Assembly: GCF_023078275.1 (NCBI RefSeq)
Contig: NC_062981.1
Span: 23,050,846 to 23,114,845 of the forward strand
From: Leguminivora glycinivorella
Taxonomy: Eukaryota; Arthropoda; Insecta; Lepidoptera; Tortricidae
DNA length: 64,000 nt
Reading direction: 5' to 3'
The stretch's first letter is position 1; every line of letters begins with the position of its first letter. The translations under genes and the position numbers were made by a program. Positions 21,608-31,118 of this stretch are shown here, in pieces. Below the pieces are notes generated by a model. It ran no database searches. It was not told where the DNA came from and saw nothing but the letters and a program-made list of their open reading frames with translations.

Positions 21608-22249
21608 GCTATGAAACGGAATTCCGCTTGGTACCCAAAAAACGAAATGAAACGCATAGAAATATCTATCTAATGACCTAACTCTCATCTCTGTTGGATT
21701 TTGAAACAGGTTTTATACAAATTTACCCTCCTGTCATCAAAAATCAGTGGTTGAATCATAAAAAGATTAAAGTCGCCGTCAATAGAATTTGTGAACAATG
21801 TAAAAACCTTGTAGTCAAAATGTCTTTAATTTCCATTCTAACTCATCAAATTCTGTCTAAATCCATGTGCTATTTTAATCAATTCATATCACTTTATGAT
21901 CCTCAACCTTTAAAATAATAAAATTATGCTAGAATATTGATATTTTATAGAACGGTTTTTCTACATTGTTGACAATTTCTATTGACGGCGGCGACGGCGA
22001 TTTTACAGAAATCTTTTCGAATGTGCAATATTACTATTTTATAGAGATAGACCGACTTAAAAGTCGGTTTAATTCGCTGTAAAATCAATATTCAATAAAA
22101 AAAATCATAATCATTATTCCTGAAATCACTGAAATGTTCATGTGCTTAAGTATTTTTCTTTTCTTCACAAAAGGCTACATTATTTTCACAAAACTGTATG
22201 ACAGTTTGTTTTTGTACACGTATTTTCAACATTTCTCCACAAACCCCAC

Positions 22250-22372
22250 TATACTCACGCCCTCTCACCGCTCGCTACACACATTCGGCAGACAGGCCAT
22301 ATGGCGCGCTGCAGTATCCCTAATTTTAATAACGTGCATTATCTACGCGTACATAATACCCACTTACACTAA
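22250..22372 (+). repeat. local ~170-bp duplication, copy 1 left part
   Basis: Shares catatggcgcgctgcagtatc, cctaattttaataacgtgca and ctacgcgtacataatacc with 22838-22973. Copy 1 is interrupted after the acttacactaa at 22362-22372 and resumes at 22592. Confidence 0.7.
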
Positions 22373-22460
22373 GGGCCGGTTGCATCAAACCGTCTGTCAC
22401 CCGGTAAAGCGTTCGTTAATTTTTATTGTATGGGAAGTTCCATAGACTTGCAACTGGCCC
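22373..22460. mobile_element. 88-bp Harbinger-like MITE, TAA duplication
   Basis: Termini gggccggttgca and, on the other strand, gggccagttgca form inverted repeats. The trinucleotide taa flanks both sides (22370-22372, 22461-22463). A 3-bp TWA duplication and GGGCC termini are typical of PIF/Harbinger MITEs. It is non-coding. Confidence 0.8.
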
Positions 22461-22463
22461 TAA

Positions 22464-22591
22464 GTCACAATTTCGTTTTTCTTTCAACCCTTTTTTGCAA
22501 AGAGTGTCATAACTGAAACTTGAGTAGGTAGTTCATGTGCTATGCCTATTGCCTACCCCTTTATGGGATACAGGCGTGATTGTATCTATGT
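22464..22591 (+). mobile_element. LINE (GTAT)n-tail family, 5'-truncated copy 3
   Basis: It begins within the shared block at gtcacaatttcgtttt and ends tacaggcgtgattgtatcta. acttacactaa (22362-22372) and acttaaactaa (22592-22602) look like its 11-bp target duplication with one change. The MITE at 22373 later inserted exactly at the left junction. Confidence 0.65.
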
Positions 22592-22645
22592 ACTTAAACT
22601 AAGTGGATTCTGGTTTGCGCGCAAGCCCTTTGGTATTGGCACCCA
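22592..22645 (+). repeat. local duplication, copy 1 right part
   Basis: actaagtggattctggtttg and cgcgcaagccctttggtatt correspond to the block at 22972-23005 of copy 2. This shows what the locus looked like before the two insertions. Confidence 0.6.
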
Positions 22646-22837
22646 GTATGGCCACTCCCTGCTTTGTGCTGAAAATGAGACCCACCCGCTCTCGGTTACT
22701 TAACAGTTCTGTCAAGAACGCGGCCAGTCGACCTGTCATATCTCACTCACACAAGCATGGTACGCGTTCGCCTGACACGAGCTTAGACTGTGTGCGTATG
22801 AACGCGCTTCTTTCATATATTTGATCGCCATTGCCCG

Positions 22838-23005
22838 AGGTGTTACCAAACTACACTCTCGTCGCTCTCCACACATATTCGACGGACAATCCATATGGCG
22901 CGCTGCAGTATCCCTAATTTTAATAACGTGCATTACCTACGCGTACATAATACCTACTTACAGTAAGTGGATTCCGGCTTACGCGCAAGCCCTTTGGTAT
23001 TGACG
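22838..23005 (+). repeat. local ~170-bp duplication, uninterrupted copy 2
   Basis: An intact counterpart of 22250-22372 plus 22592-22645: catatggcgcgctgcagtat, then acgcgtacataatacctact, then gtaagtggattccggcttac. It serves as the empty-site reference. Confidence 0.7.
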
Positions 23006-23397
23006 TGATTGTATTAGGGGAAGATTATCGGCATTTTTGGGGTCAATATTTTGTTATTTAGAATTACTGGAAGTGCTTGTATAAATTGATTTACGGCTAG
23101 GTACATAAAAATGATATCTAATCATATTGAAATCATGACGTTATTAGAATCCTTATTTACATCTCTTTAATTACATGAACATATTTACATAATTATATAA
23201 GAAACTAAGACTAAACTTAAAAGCTAGCTAATGTCTAAAATAGGCCCTTGAGGCATTGTACCGCAATCCTTATTGATATTGCCTACTTAGCCTAAAACAA
23301 TTATTTTATTTTCCAATCTTTGTTAGCAGAGCTATCGGCTATGTTTAGCCACAATCTGACTCTTTTAGAAAACATTATAGGACCTCAAGAATACGCG

Positions 23398-23520
23398 TTT
23401 TTCCAGAGGGATTGGCAACGCGCATGTGCCACTCCTTGAGTTGCAGTTGTCCAATAGGTTACGGTGGCTACTTGCCATCAGGCGGACCGTGTGCTTGTTT
23501 GCCACCGACGTAGTATAAAA
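23398..23520 (+). mobile_element. LINE 3' end fragment (ccatcaggcggaccgtg type)
   Basis: ggcaacgcgcatgtgccact, aataggttacggtggctac, ttgccatcaggcggaccgtg and cttgtttgccaccgacgtag, ending in tataaaaagataaaa, match a frequent lepidopteran retroelement 3' end. No open coding region remains. Confidence 0.5.
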
Positions 23521-24280
23521 AGATAAAACCTCGCTACATCGATTTTTTTGCATAAATTCCCAAAGAGCTAATTTTATCGAGATCGCTAGAGCCGTTTTCG
23601 GGACCAACGCATCAAAATCAGACGTTTTTCCCCTAAAATTCCAATCTAAAATAAATTAAGCGTGTCTATAGGCTGATATTACGCTGGTTCCCTCTAGATT
23701 CCTGTTATACCTACTTGACAAATGAGCGCAATCGAGCCACGTGGAAGATTTGTAGTACGAACGTGCTCGAGTTTTTTAAATGTCGACGTTTATTAAAGAA
23801 ATGTAAATGTATGAGGAAATATTGTCAACGCCTCATGCTAGGTCAAACAGATTTAGTAAAGGCATATCTTCTGTGGACAGTGAACGAATCTGATTTATCA
23901 GAATCAGAATCAAAATATTTATTCCTAATTAATAGTCTTATTTGAAACAAGTACTTACTAAAAAAATGTCTCCCGCGTGTAAAAATATAGCCTTAAACTT
24001 GCTTTATTTCCTTAAATTTTGCAATTTCCACATATGAGACATCTGTCTGTCAACATTTAGACAAACAAGCTCACAGTCATGATATCTCACTACCCTCACC
24101 ACTTTTTAATGCCATTACCTACCCTTTCAAAACTTTAGTCTCTCCAACAAGGGTTGAAACACTGAAGTTTGTTGGTGGGTTGAAGTGCCTAACAAAATAC
24201 TGCCTTCAGTCCTTCACCCTCTACGCACTCAAACGAACTAACGAACGCCTAATTTGATACTTTCAAAGTGTTTAACAAGG
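23521..24280. other. unassigned DNA
   Basis: No family was recognised. A 76-codon frame at 23715-23945 shows charged, low-information composition and no motif. Confidence 0.35.
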
Positions 24281-24282
24281 TA

Positions 24283-24371
24283 CAGTGAGCCAAAAAAGTG
24301 GTTTACCACTTTTCGACCTTATGTGTTTGAAATGGAGTTGAAAAGTGGTAAATCACTTTTTTGGCTGACTG
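24283..24371. mobile_element. 89-bp Tc1/mariner-like MITE, TA duplication
   Basis: Inverted termini cagtgagccaaaaaagtggt and, on the other strand, cagtcagccaaaaaagtgat, ~37 bp each, fold into an almost complete hairpin. TA flanks both sides (24281-24282, 24372-24373). CAGT-N-AGCCAAAAA termini are Tc1/mariner-like. Few differences between the arms suggest a fairly recent insertion. Confidence 0.85.
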
Positions 24372-24432
24372 TACCTAGCCAACGTACAATCGCTTCCTCT
24401 TTTGCGTTTCGTTTCTCTTCCTATCGCCCTTC

Positions 24433-24921
24433 TGGGTACGTAGCGAAATTCTTACGATAATATCCTTATCGTAGCCAGCTATCCCTATCGTTCTGCCGTG
24501 TTGGCGCGATTCGATCAGCGTCTTCGGCCCACATTAGAGCGAGACACAGCGACGGAACTTTTCATTCGCACGTATGGCTGCCGCTCACCGCTGTCGCGCT
24601 TAGACCAATGTCGTGGCTGGGCCGTAAGCGTGACAGCGGTGAGCGGCGGCCATACATTGGAGCGAGACACAGCGATGGAACTTTTCATTCGCACGTATGG
24701 CTGCCGCTCACCGCTGTCGCGCTTAGACCAATGTCGTGGCTGGGACGTAAGCGTGACAGCGGTGAGCGGCGGCCATACATTGGAGCGAGACATAGCGATG
24801 GGATTTTTCATTCTCACGTATGGCTGCCGCTCACCGCTGTCGCGCTTAGACCAATGTCGTGGCCGGGCCGTCTAGCGTAAACGATTTCGGCTAGGTCGGC
24901 TGTAGTGGTGCGAAAGAGCCA
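24433..24921 (+). repeat. 'cgtagctagctatccc' repeat, copy 3, with internal minisatellite
   Basis: Left part: gggtacgtagcgaaattctt and tcgtagccagctatccctat. Right part after the minisatellite: gtctagcgtaaacgatttcg, gctaggtcggc and cagagccagact-like gagccagactgcgt. The hAT-like element at 24930 inserted into it, and it continues at 25704. Confidence 0.65.
24532..24868. repeat. 123-bp GC-rich minisatellite, ~2.7 units, hairpin in each unit
   Basis: acattggagcgagac-type starts at 24532, 24655 and 24778 give a period of exactly 123 bp. Each unit contains tatggctgccgctcaccgct and, further on, the reversed counterpart gcggtgagcggcggccata, a ~23-bp near-perfect inverted pair. Because 123 is a multiple of three, all frames stay open across units; the long frames on both strands are therefore a by-product and not genes. 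Confidence 0.9.
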
Positions 24922-25711
24922 GACTGCGTCAGTGGCGTGCCTAGGGTTTCAAAGTGAGGCAAGCCGAAAGGAACGTTTTGGCAATATCTAACTACTTAAT
25001 CTTCAATTTTCGAACTCACAGCCCTACAAAATGTTCTATTACGCGCCGCACTTTTCTGAGAAATACACAAGCCGGGCGTTGGTTTTCGCGCGGAAATAAT
25101 GTCTCGTTTTTGGGCAAAATTTAACTACTTTACCTTGCCTTCGTCGAGTAATATGTGTACCACGCATTTGTCACCGTCACAAGGAACAAATTCATCCATT
25201 GTCAATTGGATTTATAAACGAATTAAACACTTAATAACAAGAAAACGAAGAAGAGCACATTCACTTAACGCAAATAAAACTTTCGACTAAATAATAATAC
25301 ACTTGAAGTTGTCAATCAAACGCGCGCTCAATCTTGTTCCTCACTTCATACCAAAAGCCCGGCTTAAATCGTGGAACAAATGTTCTATATATACCTACAA
25401 ATAGTTATATAAGTTGCTAGGCAGAATGTAGGCTAAAAGCTAGGAAAAAAGGATGCAAGAGCAAGCCCCATTGCAAGCCAACGAGTGCGAGCGAGCAAGA
25501 TATAGCTGAACGTAGTGAACGTGCTCTTCCGCGCTGCACTAGCGCCACGGCAAAACATGGCAACATGCTGTGGTCTGTACCGTATGGTCGGTCGGCCGTG
25601 AGCTTCACTTATGGAGAACTTAATAATATCTAATATTAGCGCGCGATTTTAAAAATGTTAGGGCAAGCCCGGCTTTTGGGCTTATATGGCTGTACCGCCA
25701 CTGGACTGCGT
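24922..25711. mobile_element. 774-bp non-autonomous hAT-like element with perfect 8-bp duplication
   Basis: Body 24930-25703. gactgcgt occurs immediately on both sides (24922-24929, 25704-25711). Termini: cagtggcgtgcctaggg on the left, and on the right cgccactg reversed, giving an 8-bp perfect then imperfect inverted repeat. An 8-bp duplication and CAGTGGCG ends define a hAT-type insertion. Internal frames do not exceed 63 codons and show no transposase signature. The target is the 'cgtagctagctatccc' repeat. Confidence 0.9.
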
Positions 25712-25770
25712 TTCGTTTTACGTGAACGAAACGCAGTCAACGATTGTCACTTGTCTAGTAGTTCGGTACG
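25704..25770 (+). repeat. 'cgtagctagctatccc' repeat, continuation after the hAT-like insertion
   Basis: gactgcgtttcgttttacgt and cagtcaacgattgtcacttg continue the repeat interrupted at 24929. A short internal inverted pair, actgcgtttcgtt and aacgaaacgcagt, is present. Confidence 0.6.
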
Positions 25771-26280
25771 GACAGATGGACCGTTCTTCCTGCTCGTTAT
25801 TTCTTTGAGCTTCTCCTGAGCTCTTGTATTTGCAGTTTGATTGGAAACGATTTTTGGAACGTCTTAAAGGTTCCGGTAGATTGTACACTTTGATAAAAGT
25901 GCACTATACTATGTAATACCTAAAGTAATACCCAAGTGGTATAGTTCTCAAAATAGTATTAATAATTTAATACCATGGTATCAATGATGTTTTTTAACTA
26001 TTCCGAAAAACAAACGGAAAATTAATGATATTGTACATGAAGCTTTTATTAGACATTGATACCTATAATAAATATATGAAATCGGGTCACTCACACACTT
26101 AAGCCACCGCCACACATAAAGCGTTTTGATAGGGTAGCGTTAGCGGAGCGTCAGCGGAGCGGAATGCGCGCGCATTTATGTCGAGCAGTATTTGACATTC
26201 GTATTATCAAAAGTATGATCAAAACAATCGTACAATGTTGTTTTAGATTAGAGGCCGATAGTCCACTATCATATGATCCA

Positions 26281-26457
26281 TACTAATATTATAAAATGGG
26301 AAAGTGTGTGTGTCTGTTTGTTTGTCCGTCTTTCACGGCAAAACGGAGCGACGAATTGACGTGATTTTTTAAGTGGAGATAGTTGAAGGGATGGAGAGTG
26401 ACATAGGCTACTGTTTGTCTCTTTCTAACGCGAGCGAAGCCGCGGGCAAAAGCTAGT
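26281..26457 (+). mobile_element. non-autonomous Helitron-like element, copy 2
   Basis: It runs from tactaatattataaaatggg to gcgagcgaagccgcgggcaa, then aagctagt. The GC-rich palindromic block before CTAGT is the usual Helitron 3' end. It matches copy 1 (16584-16798) over most of its length (aaagtgtgtgtgtctgtttg, gacataggctact) with a shorter middle. Confidence 0.7.
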
Positions 26458-26486
26458 ATCATTTATAAATATGGGCATAGGTCTGT

Positions 26487-26990
26487 ATGCCTCTCTTTTT
26501 CTCCAACGTGAAGAAAAAGGACGGCATGTTGCTTATGATGAACATAATTATGATAGTTACAGTAGACTATGGGCCTAATTCCTTATTAACAGTCGTTCTA
26601 GTAATATACCTCGGTCGTGATTTAATTTATCTCCCGCCACTCATTTCGCACTTATATCGTTATGTAAAACTTATGTTCATTCTAGTACGAATAATATACC
26701 TATCCAATGCCAAAACAGTAGAACATCGTGAACAGAATTCATGTAGCATTAATAGACAATTCATCGGCAAGAGCGTTTCCTTGTCGCTTGAATTATATAT
26801 CGCTCGAGAAGAATCTTTTAAGAAGAGGTTTAATAATATTAATTATATATGGATAGGGTATTTGGAGTTTTGGTTTAGGGTCCCAATCCATTTTATCTTT
26901 TGTAGTAAACAGGAAATAATTGTTGCAGATTTTGTGTACTACACAATGTGTTACCACCTTTATATTTGGATGTTTAGACGAAACGAATGA
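26487..26990 (+). CDS. unrecognised 167-codon open frame, probably chance
   Basis: This is the longest frame outside the LINE. The predicted protein is rich in I, L, V, Y and F, with a hydrophobic stretch in the first half (about residues 15-70) that could read as membrane segments. I recognise no domain. It lies in AT-rich DNA between a Helitron-like end and the giant array, with no visible promoter, splice or poly(A) context. Such hydrophobic composition is what AT-rich random DNA yields. I list it only because of its length. Confidence 0.12.
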   Translation: MPLFFSNVKKKDGMLLMMNIIMIVTVDYGPNSLLTVVLVIYLGRDLIYLPPLISHLYRYVKLMFILVRIIYLSNAKTVEHREQNSCSINRQFIGKSVSLSLELYIAREESFKKRFNNINYIWIGYLEFWFRVPIHFIFCSKQEIIVADFVYYTMCYHLYIWMFRRNE

Positions 26991-27032
26991 GTGTAATTGG
27001 GTAATGTTGTAATGTGTGGAATACTTACAAGT

Positions 27033-27262
27033 ATCGGCGTGAAGTTAGCAGCCTAAAGTTATCTGCCTATGGTAACCCGACCAAATGAAAAAGTCGAAAA
27101 TTTTAAATGCGTTAAAACAATAAAATATGCGATTTCAAGGTGTGAAGTACTCTTAAAGTATATTTTTAGTCAAATATCATCACAAAATGATTTGCAAAAT
27201 ACAAAAATTGCAAAAATACACAGGCAGCTAACTTCACAACATAGCTGCCTAACAGAAATTAA
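27033..27262 (+). repeat. left terminal cap of the giant foldback element
   Basis: Unique relative to the array. The outer motif gtgaagttagcagcctaaag (27039 onward) recurs inverted near the inner end as caggcagctaacttcac (~27222-27238), so the cap is itself bounded by an inverted motif. The outer gttatctgcctatgg closely resembles gttatctgcctaagg in every satellite monomer. The inner end, agctgcctaacagaaattaa, grades into monomer sequence. An 81-codon frame (27069-27314) spans the cap and first monomer. Confidence 0.8.
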
Positions 27263-30200
27263 TAAATTTTCACATGAAGCTGAGTACATTACACTTTGTG
27301 TTTGGCATCATTAGAAGCGTCATAAAAGTGATTATAAACCAGGTAATTTTCATAAAGATTGAAAGAACACGACTGGGTCAAACGAACTGAAAATAGTTAT
27401 CTGCCTAAGGAAGAAACTTATTTTTGACAATTTTCCACATGAAGCTGAGTACATTACACTTTGTGTTTGGCATCATTAGAAGCGTCCTAAAAATGTTTAT
27501 AAACGAGGCAATTTTCATAAAGATTGAAAGAACATGACTGGGTCAAACGAACTGAAAATAGTTATCTGCCTAAGGAAGAAACTCATTTTTGACAATTTTC
27601 CACATGAAGCTGAGTACATTACACTTTGTGTTTGGCATCATTAGAAGCGTCCTAAAAATGTTTATAAACGAGGCAATTTTCATAAAGATTGAAAGAACAT
27701 GACTGGGTCAAACGAACTGAAAATAGTTATCTGCCTAAGGAAGAAACTCATTTTTGACAATTTTCCACATGAAGCTGAGTACATTACACTTTGTGTTTGG
27801 CATCATTAGAAGCGTCCTAAAAATGTTTATAAACGAGGCAATTTTCATAAAGATTGAAAGAACATGACTGGGTCAAACGAACTGAAAATAGTTATCTGCC
27901 TAAGGAAGAAACTCATTTTTGACAATTTTCCACATGAAGCTGAGTACATTACACTTTGTGTTTGGCATCATTAGAAGCGTCATAAAAGTGGTTATAAACC
28001 AGGTAATTTTCATTAAGATTGAAAGAACACGACTGGGTCAAACGAACTGAAAATAGTTATCTGCCTAAGGAAGAAACTCATTTTTGACAATTTTCCACAT
28101 GAAGCTGAGTACATTACACTTTGTGTTTGGCATGATTAGAAGCGTCCTAAAAATGTTTATAAACGAGGCAATTTTCATAAAGATTGAAAGAACATGACTG
28201 GGTCAAACGAACTGAAAATAGTTATCTGCCTAAGGAAGAAACTCATTTTTGACAATTTTCCACATGAAGCTGAGTACATTACACTTTGTGTTTGGCATCA
28301 TTAGAAGCGTCTTAAAAATGTTTATTAACTAGGTAATTTTCATTAAGATTGAAAGAACACGACTGGGTCAAACGAACTGAAAATAGTTATCTGACTAAGG
28401 AAAAAACTAATTTTTGTCAATTTTCTACATGAAGCTGAGTACATTACACTTTGTGTTTAGCATCTTTAGAAGCGCCCTAAAAATGTTTATAAACGAGGCA
28501 ATTTTCATAAAGATTGAAAGAACACGACTGGGTCAAACGAACTGAAAATAGTTATCTGCCTAAGGAAGAAACTCATTTTTGACAATTTTCCACATGAAGC
28601 TGAGTACATTACACTTTGTGTTTGGCATCATTAGAAGCGTCCTAAAAATGTTTATAAACGAGGCAATTTTCATAAAGATTGAAAGAACATGACTGGGTCA
28701 AACGAACTGAAAATAGTTATCTGCCTAAGGAAGAAACTCATTTTTGACAATTTTCCACATGAAGCTGAGTACATTACACTTTGTCTTTGGCATCATTCGA
28801 AGCGTCTTAAAATTTTTTATTAACTAGGTAATTTTCATTAAGATTGAAAGAACACGACTGGGTCAAACGAACTGAAAATAGTTATCTGACTAAGGATAAA
28901 ACTAATTTTTGACAATTTTCTACATGAAGCTGAGTACATTACACTTTTTGTTTGGCATGATTAGAAGCGTCATAAAAGTGGTTTTAAACCAGGTAATTTT
29001 CATTAAGATTGAAAGAACACGACTGGGTCAAACGAACTGAAAATAGTTATCTGCCTACGGAAGAAACTCATTTTTGACAATTTTCCACATGAAGCTGAGT
29101 ACATTACACTTTGTGTTTGGCATCATTAGAAGCGTCCTAAAAATGTTTATAAACGAGGCAATTTTCATAAAGATTGAAAGAACACGACTGGGTCAAACGA
29201 ACTGAAAATAGTTATCTGCCTAAGGAAGAAACTCATTTTTGACAATTTTCCACATGAAGCTGAGTACATTACACTTTGTCTTTGGCATCATTAGAAGCGT
29301 CTTAAAAATGTTTATTAACTAGGTAATTTTCATTAAGATTGAAAGAACACGAATGGGTCAAACGAACTGAAAATAGTTATCTGACTAAGGAAAAAACTAA
29401 TTTTTGACAATTTTCTACATGAAGCTGAGTACATTACACTTTGTGTTTGGCATCATTAGAAGCGTCCTAAAAATGTTTATAAACGAGGCAATTTTCATAA
29501 AGATTGAAAGAAAATGACTGGGTCAAACGAACTGAAAATAGTTATCAGCCTAAGGAAGAAACTCATTTTTGACAATTTTCCACATGAAGCTGAGTACATT
29601 ACACTTTGTGTTTGGCATCATTAGAAGCGTCCTAAAAATGTTTATAAACGAGGCAATTTTCATAAAGATTGAAAGAACACGACTGGGTCAAACGAACTGA
29701 AAATTGTTATCTGCCTAAGGAAGAAACTCATTTTTGACAATTTTCCACATGAAGCTGAGTACATTACACTTTGTGTTTGGCATCATTAGAAGCGTCCTAA
29801 AAATGTTTATAAACGAGGCAATTTTCATAAAGATTGAAAGAACATGACTGGGTCAAACGGACTAAAAATAGTTATCTGCCTAAGGAAGACACTCATTTTT
29901 GTCAATTTTCCACATGAAGCTGAGTACATTACACTTTGTGTTTGGCATCATTAGAAGCGTCCTAAAAATGTTTATTAACTAGGTAATTTTCATTAAGATT
30001 GAAAGAACACGACTGGGTCAAACGAACTGAAAATAGTTATCTGACTAAGGAAAAAACTAATTTTTGTCAATTTTCTACATGAAGCTGAGTACATTACACT
30101 TTGTGTTTAGCATCTTTAGAAGCGTCCTAAAAATGTTTATAAACGAGGCAATTTTCATAAAGATTGAAAGAACACGACTGGGTCAAACGAACTGAAAATA

Positions 30201-31118
30201 GTTATCTGCCTAAGGAAGAAACTCATTTTTGACAATTTTCCACATGAAGCTGAGTACATTACACTTTGTGTTTGGCATCATTAGAAGCGTCCTAAAAATG
30301 TTTATAAACGAGGCAATTTTCATAAAGATTGAAAGAACATGACTGGGTCAAACGAACTGAAAATAGTTATCTGCCTAAGGAAGAAACTCATTTTTGACAA
30401 TTTTCCACATGAAGCTGAGTACATTACACTTTGTGTTTGGCATCATTAGAAGCGTCATAAAAGTGGTTATAAACCAGGTAATTTTCATTAAGATTGAAAG
30501 AACACGACTGGGTCAAACGAACTGAAAATAGTTATCTGCCTAAGGAAGAAACTCATTTTTGACAATTTTCCACATTACACTTTGTGTTTGGCATCATTAG
30601 AAGCGTCCTAAAAATGTTTATAAACGAGGCAATTTTCATAAAGATTGAAAGAACACGACTGGGTCAAACGAACTGAAAATAGTTATCTGCCTAAGGAAGA
30701 AACTCATTTTTGACAATTTTCCACATGAACCTGAGTACATTACACTTTGTGTTTGGCATCATTAGAAGCGTCCTAAAAATGTTTATAAACGAGGCAATTT
30801 TCATAAAGATTGAAAGAACATGACTGGGTCAAACGAACTGAAAATAGTTATCTGCCTAAGGAAGAAACTCATTTTTGACAATTTTCCACATGAAGCTGAG
30901 TACATTACACTTTGTGTTTGGCATCATTAGAAGCGTCCTAAAAATGTTTATAAACGAGGCAATTTTCATAAAGATTGAAAGAACATGACTGGGTCAAACG
31001 AACTGAAAATAGTTATCTGCCTAAGGAAGAAACTCATTTTTGACAATTTCCCACATGAAGCTGAGTACATTACACTTTGTGTTTGGCATCATTAGAAGCG
31101 TCCTAAAAATGTTTATAA
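27263..31118 (+). repeat. 165-bp satellite, left arm, ~24 monomers
   Basis: The anchor gaagctgagtacattaca recurs at 27276, 27441, 27606, 27771 and 27936: period 165. Three variants alternate: A (tttataaacgaggcaatttt), B (ggttataaaccaggtaattt) and C (tttattaactaggtaatttt with ctgactaagg in place of ctgcctaagg). One monomer near 30,570 has a 14-bp deletion (ttttccacattacac). A ten-monomer offset of exactly 1,650 bp relates the unusual gtttagcatctttagaagcg monomers at 28451 and 30101. The array ends inside a monomer at the inversion point. Confidence 0.95.

Noticed and set aside
24498..24880. Three open frames (90-125 codons) with repeated peptides on both strands
   Set aside because: They result from the 123-bp minisatellite, whose length is a multiple of three; no start context, domain or selection signal.
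26487..26990. Host membrane-protein gene
   Set aside because: The hydrophobic composition is what AT-rich DNA gives by chance; no domain, splice or promoter evidence. Kept only as a low-confidence frame.
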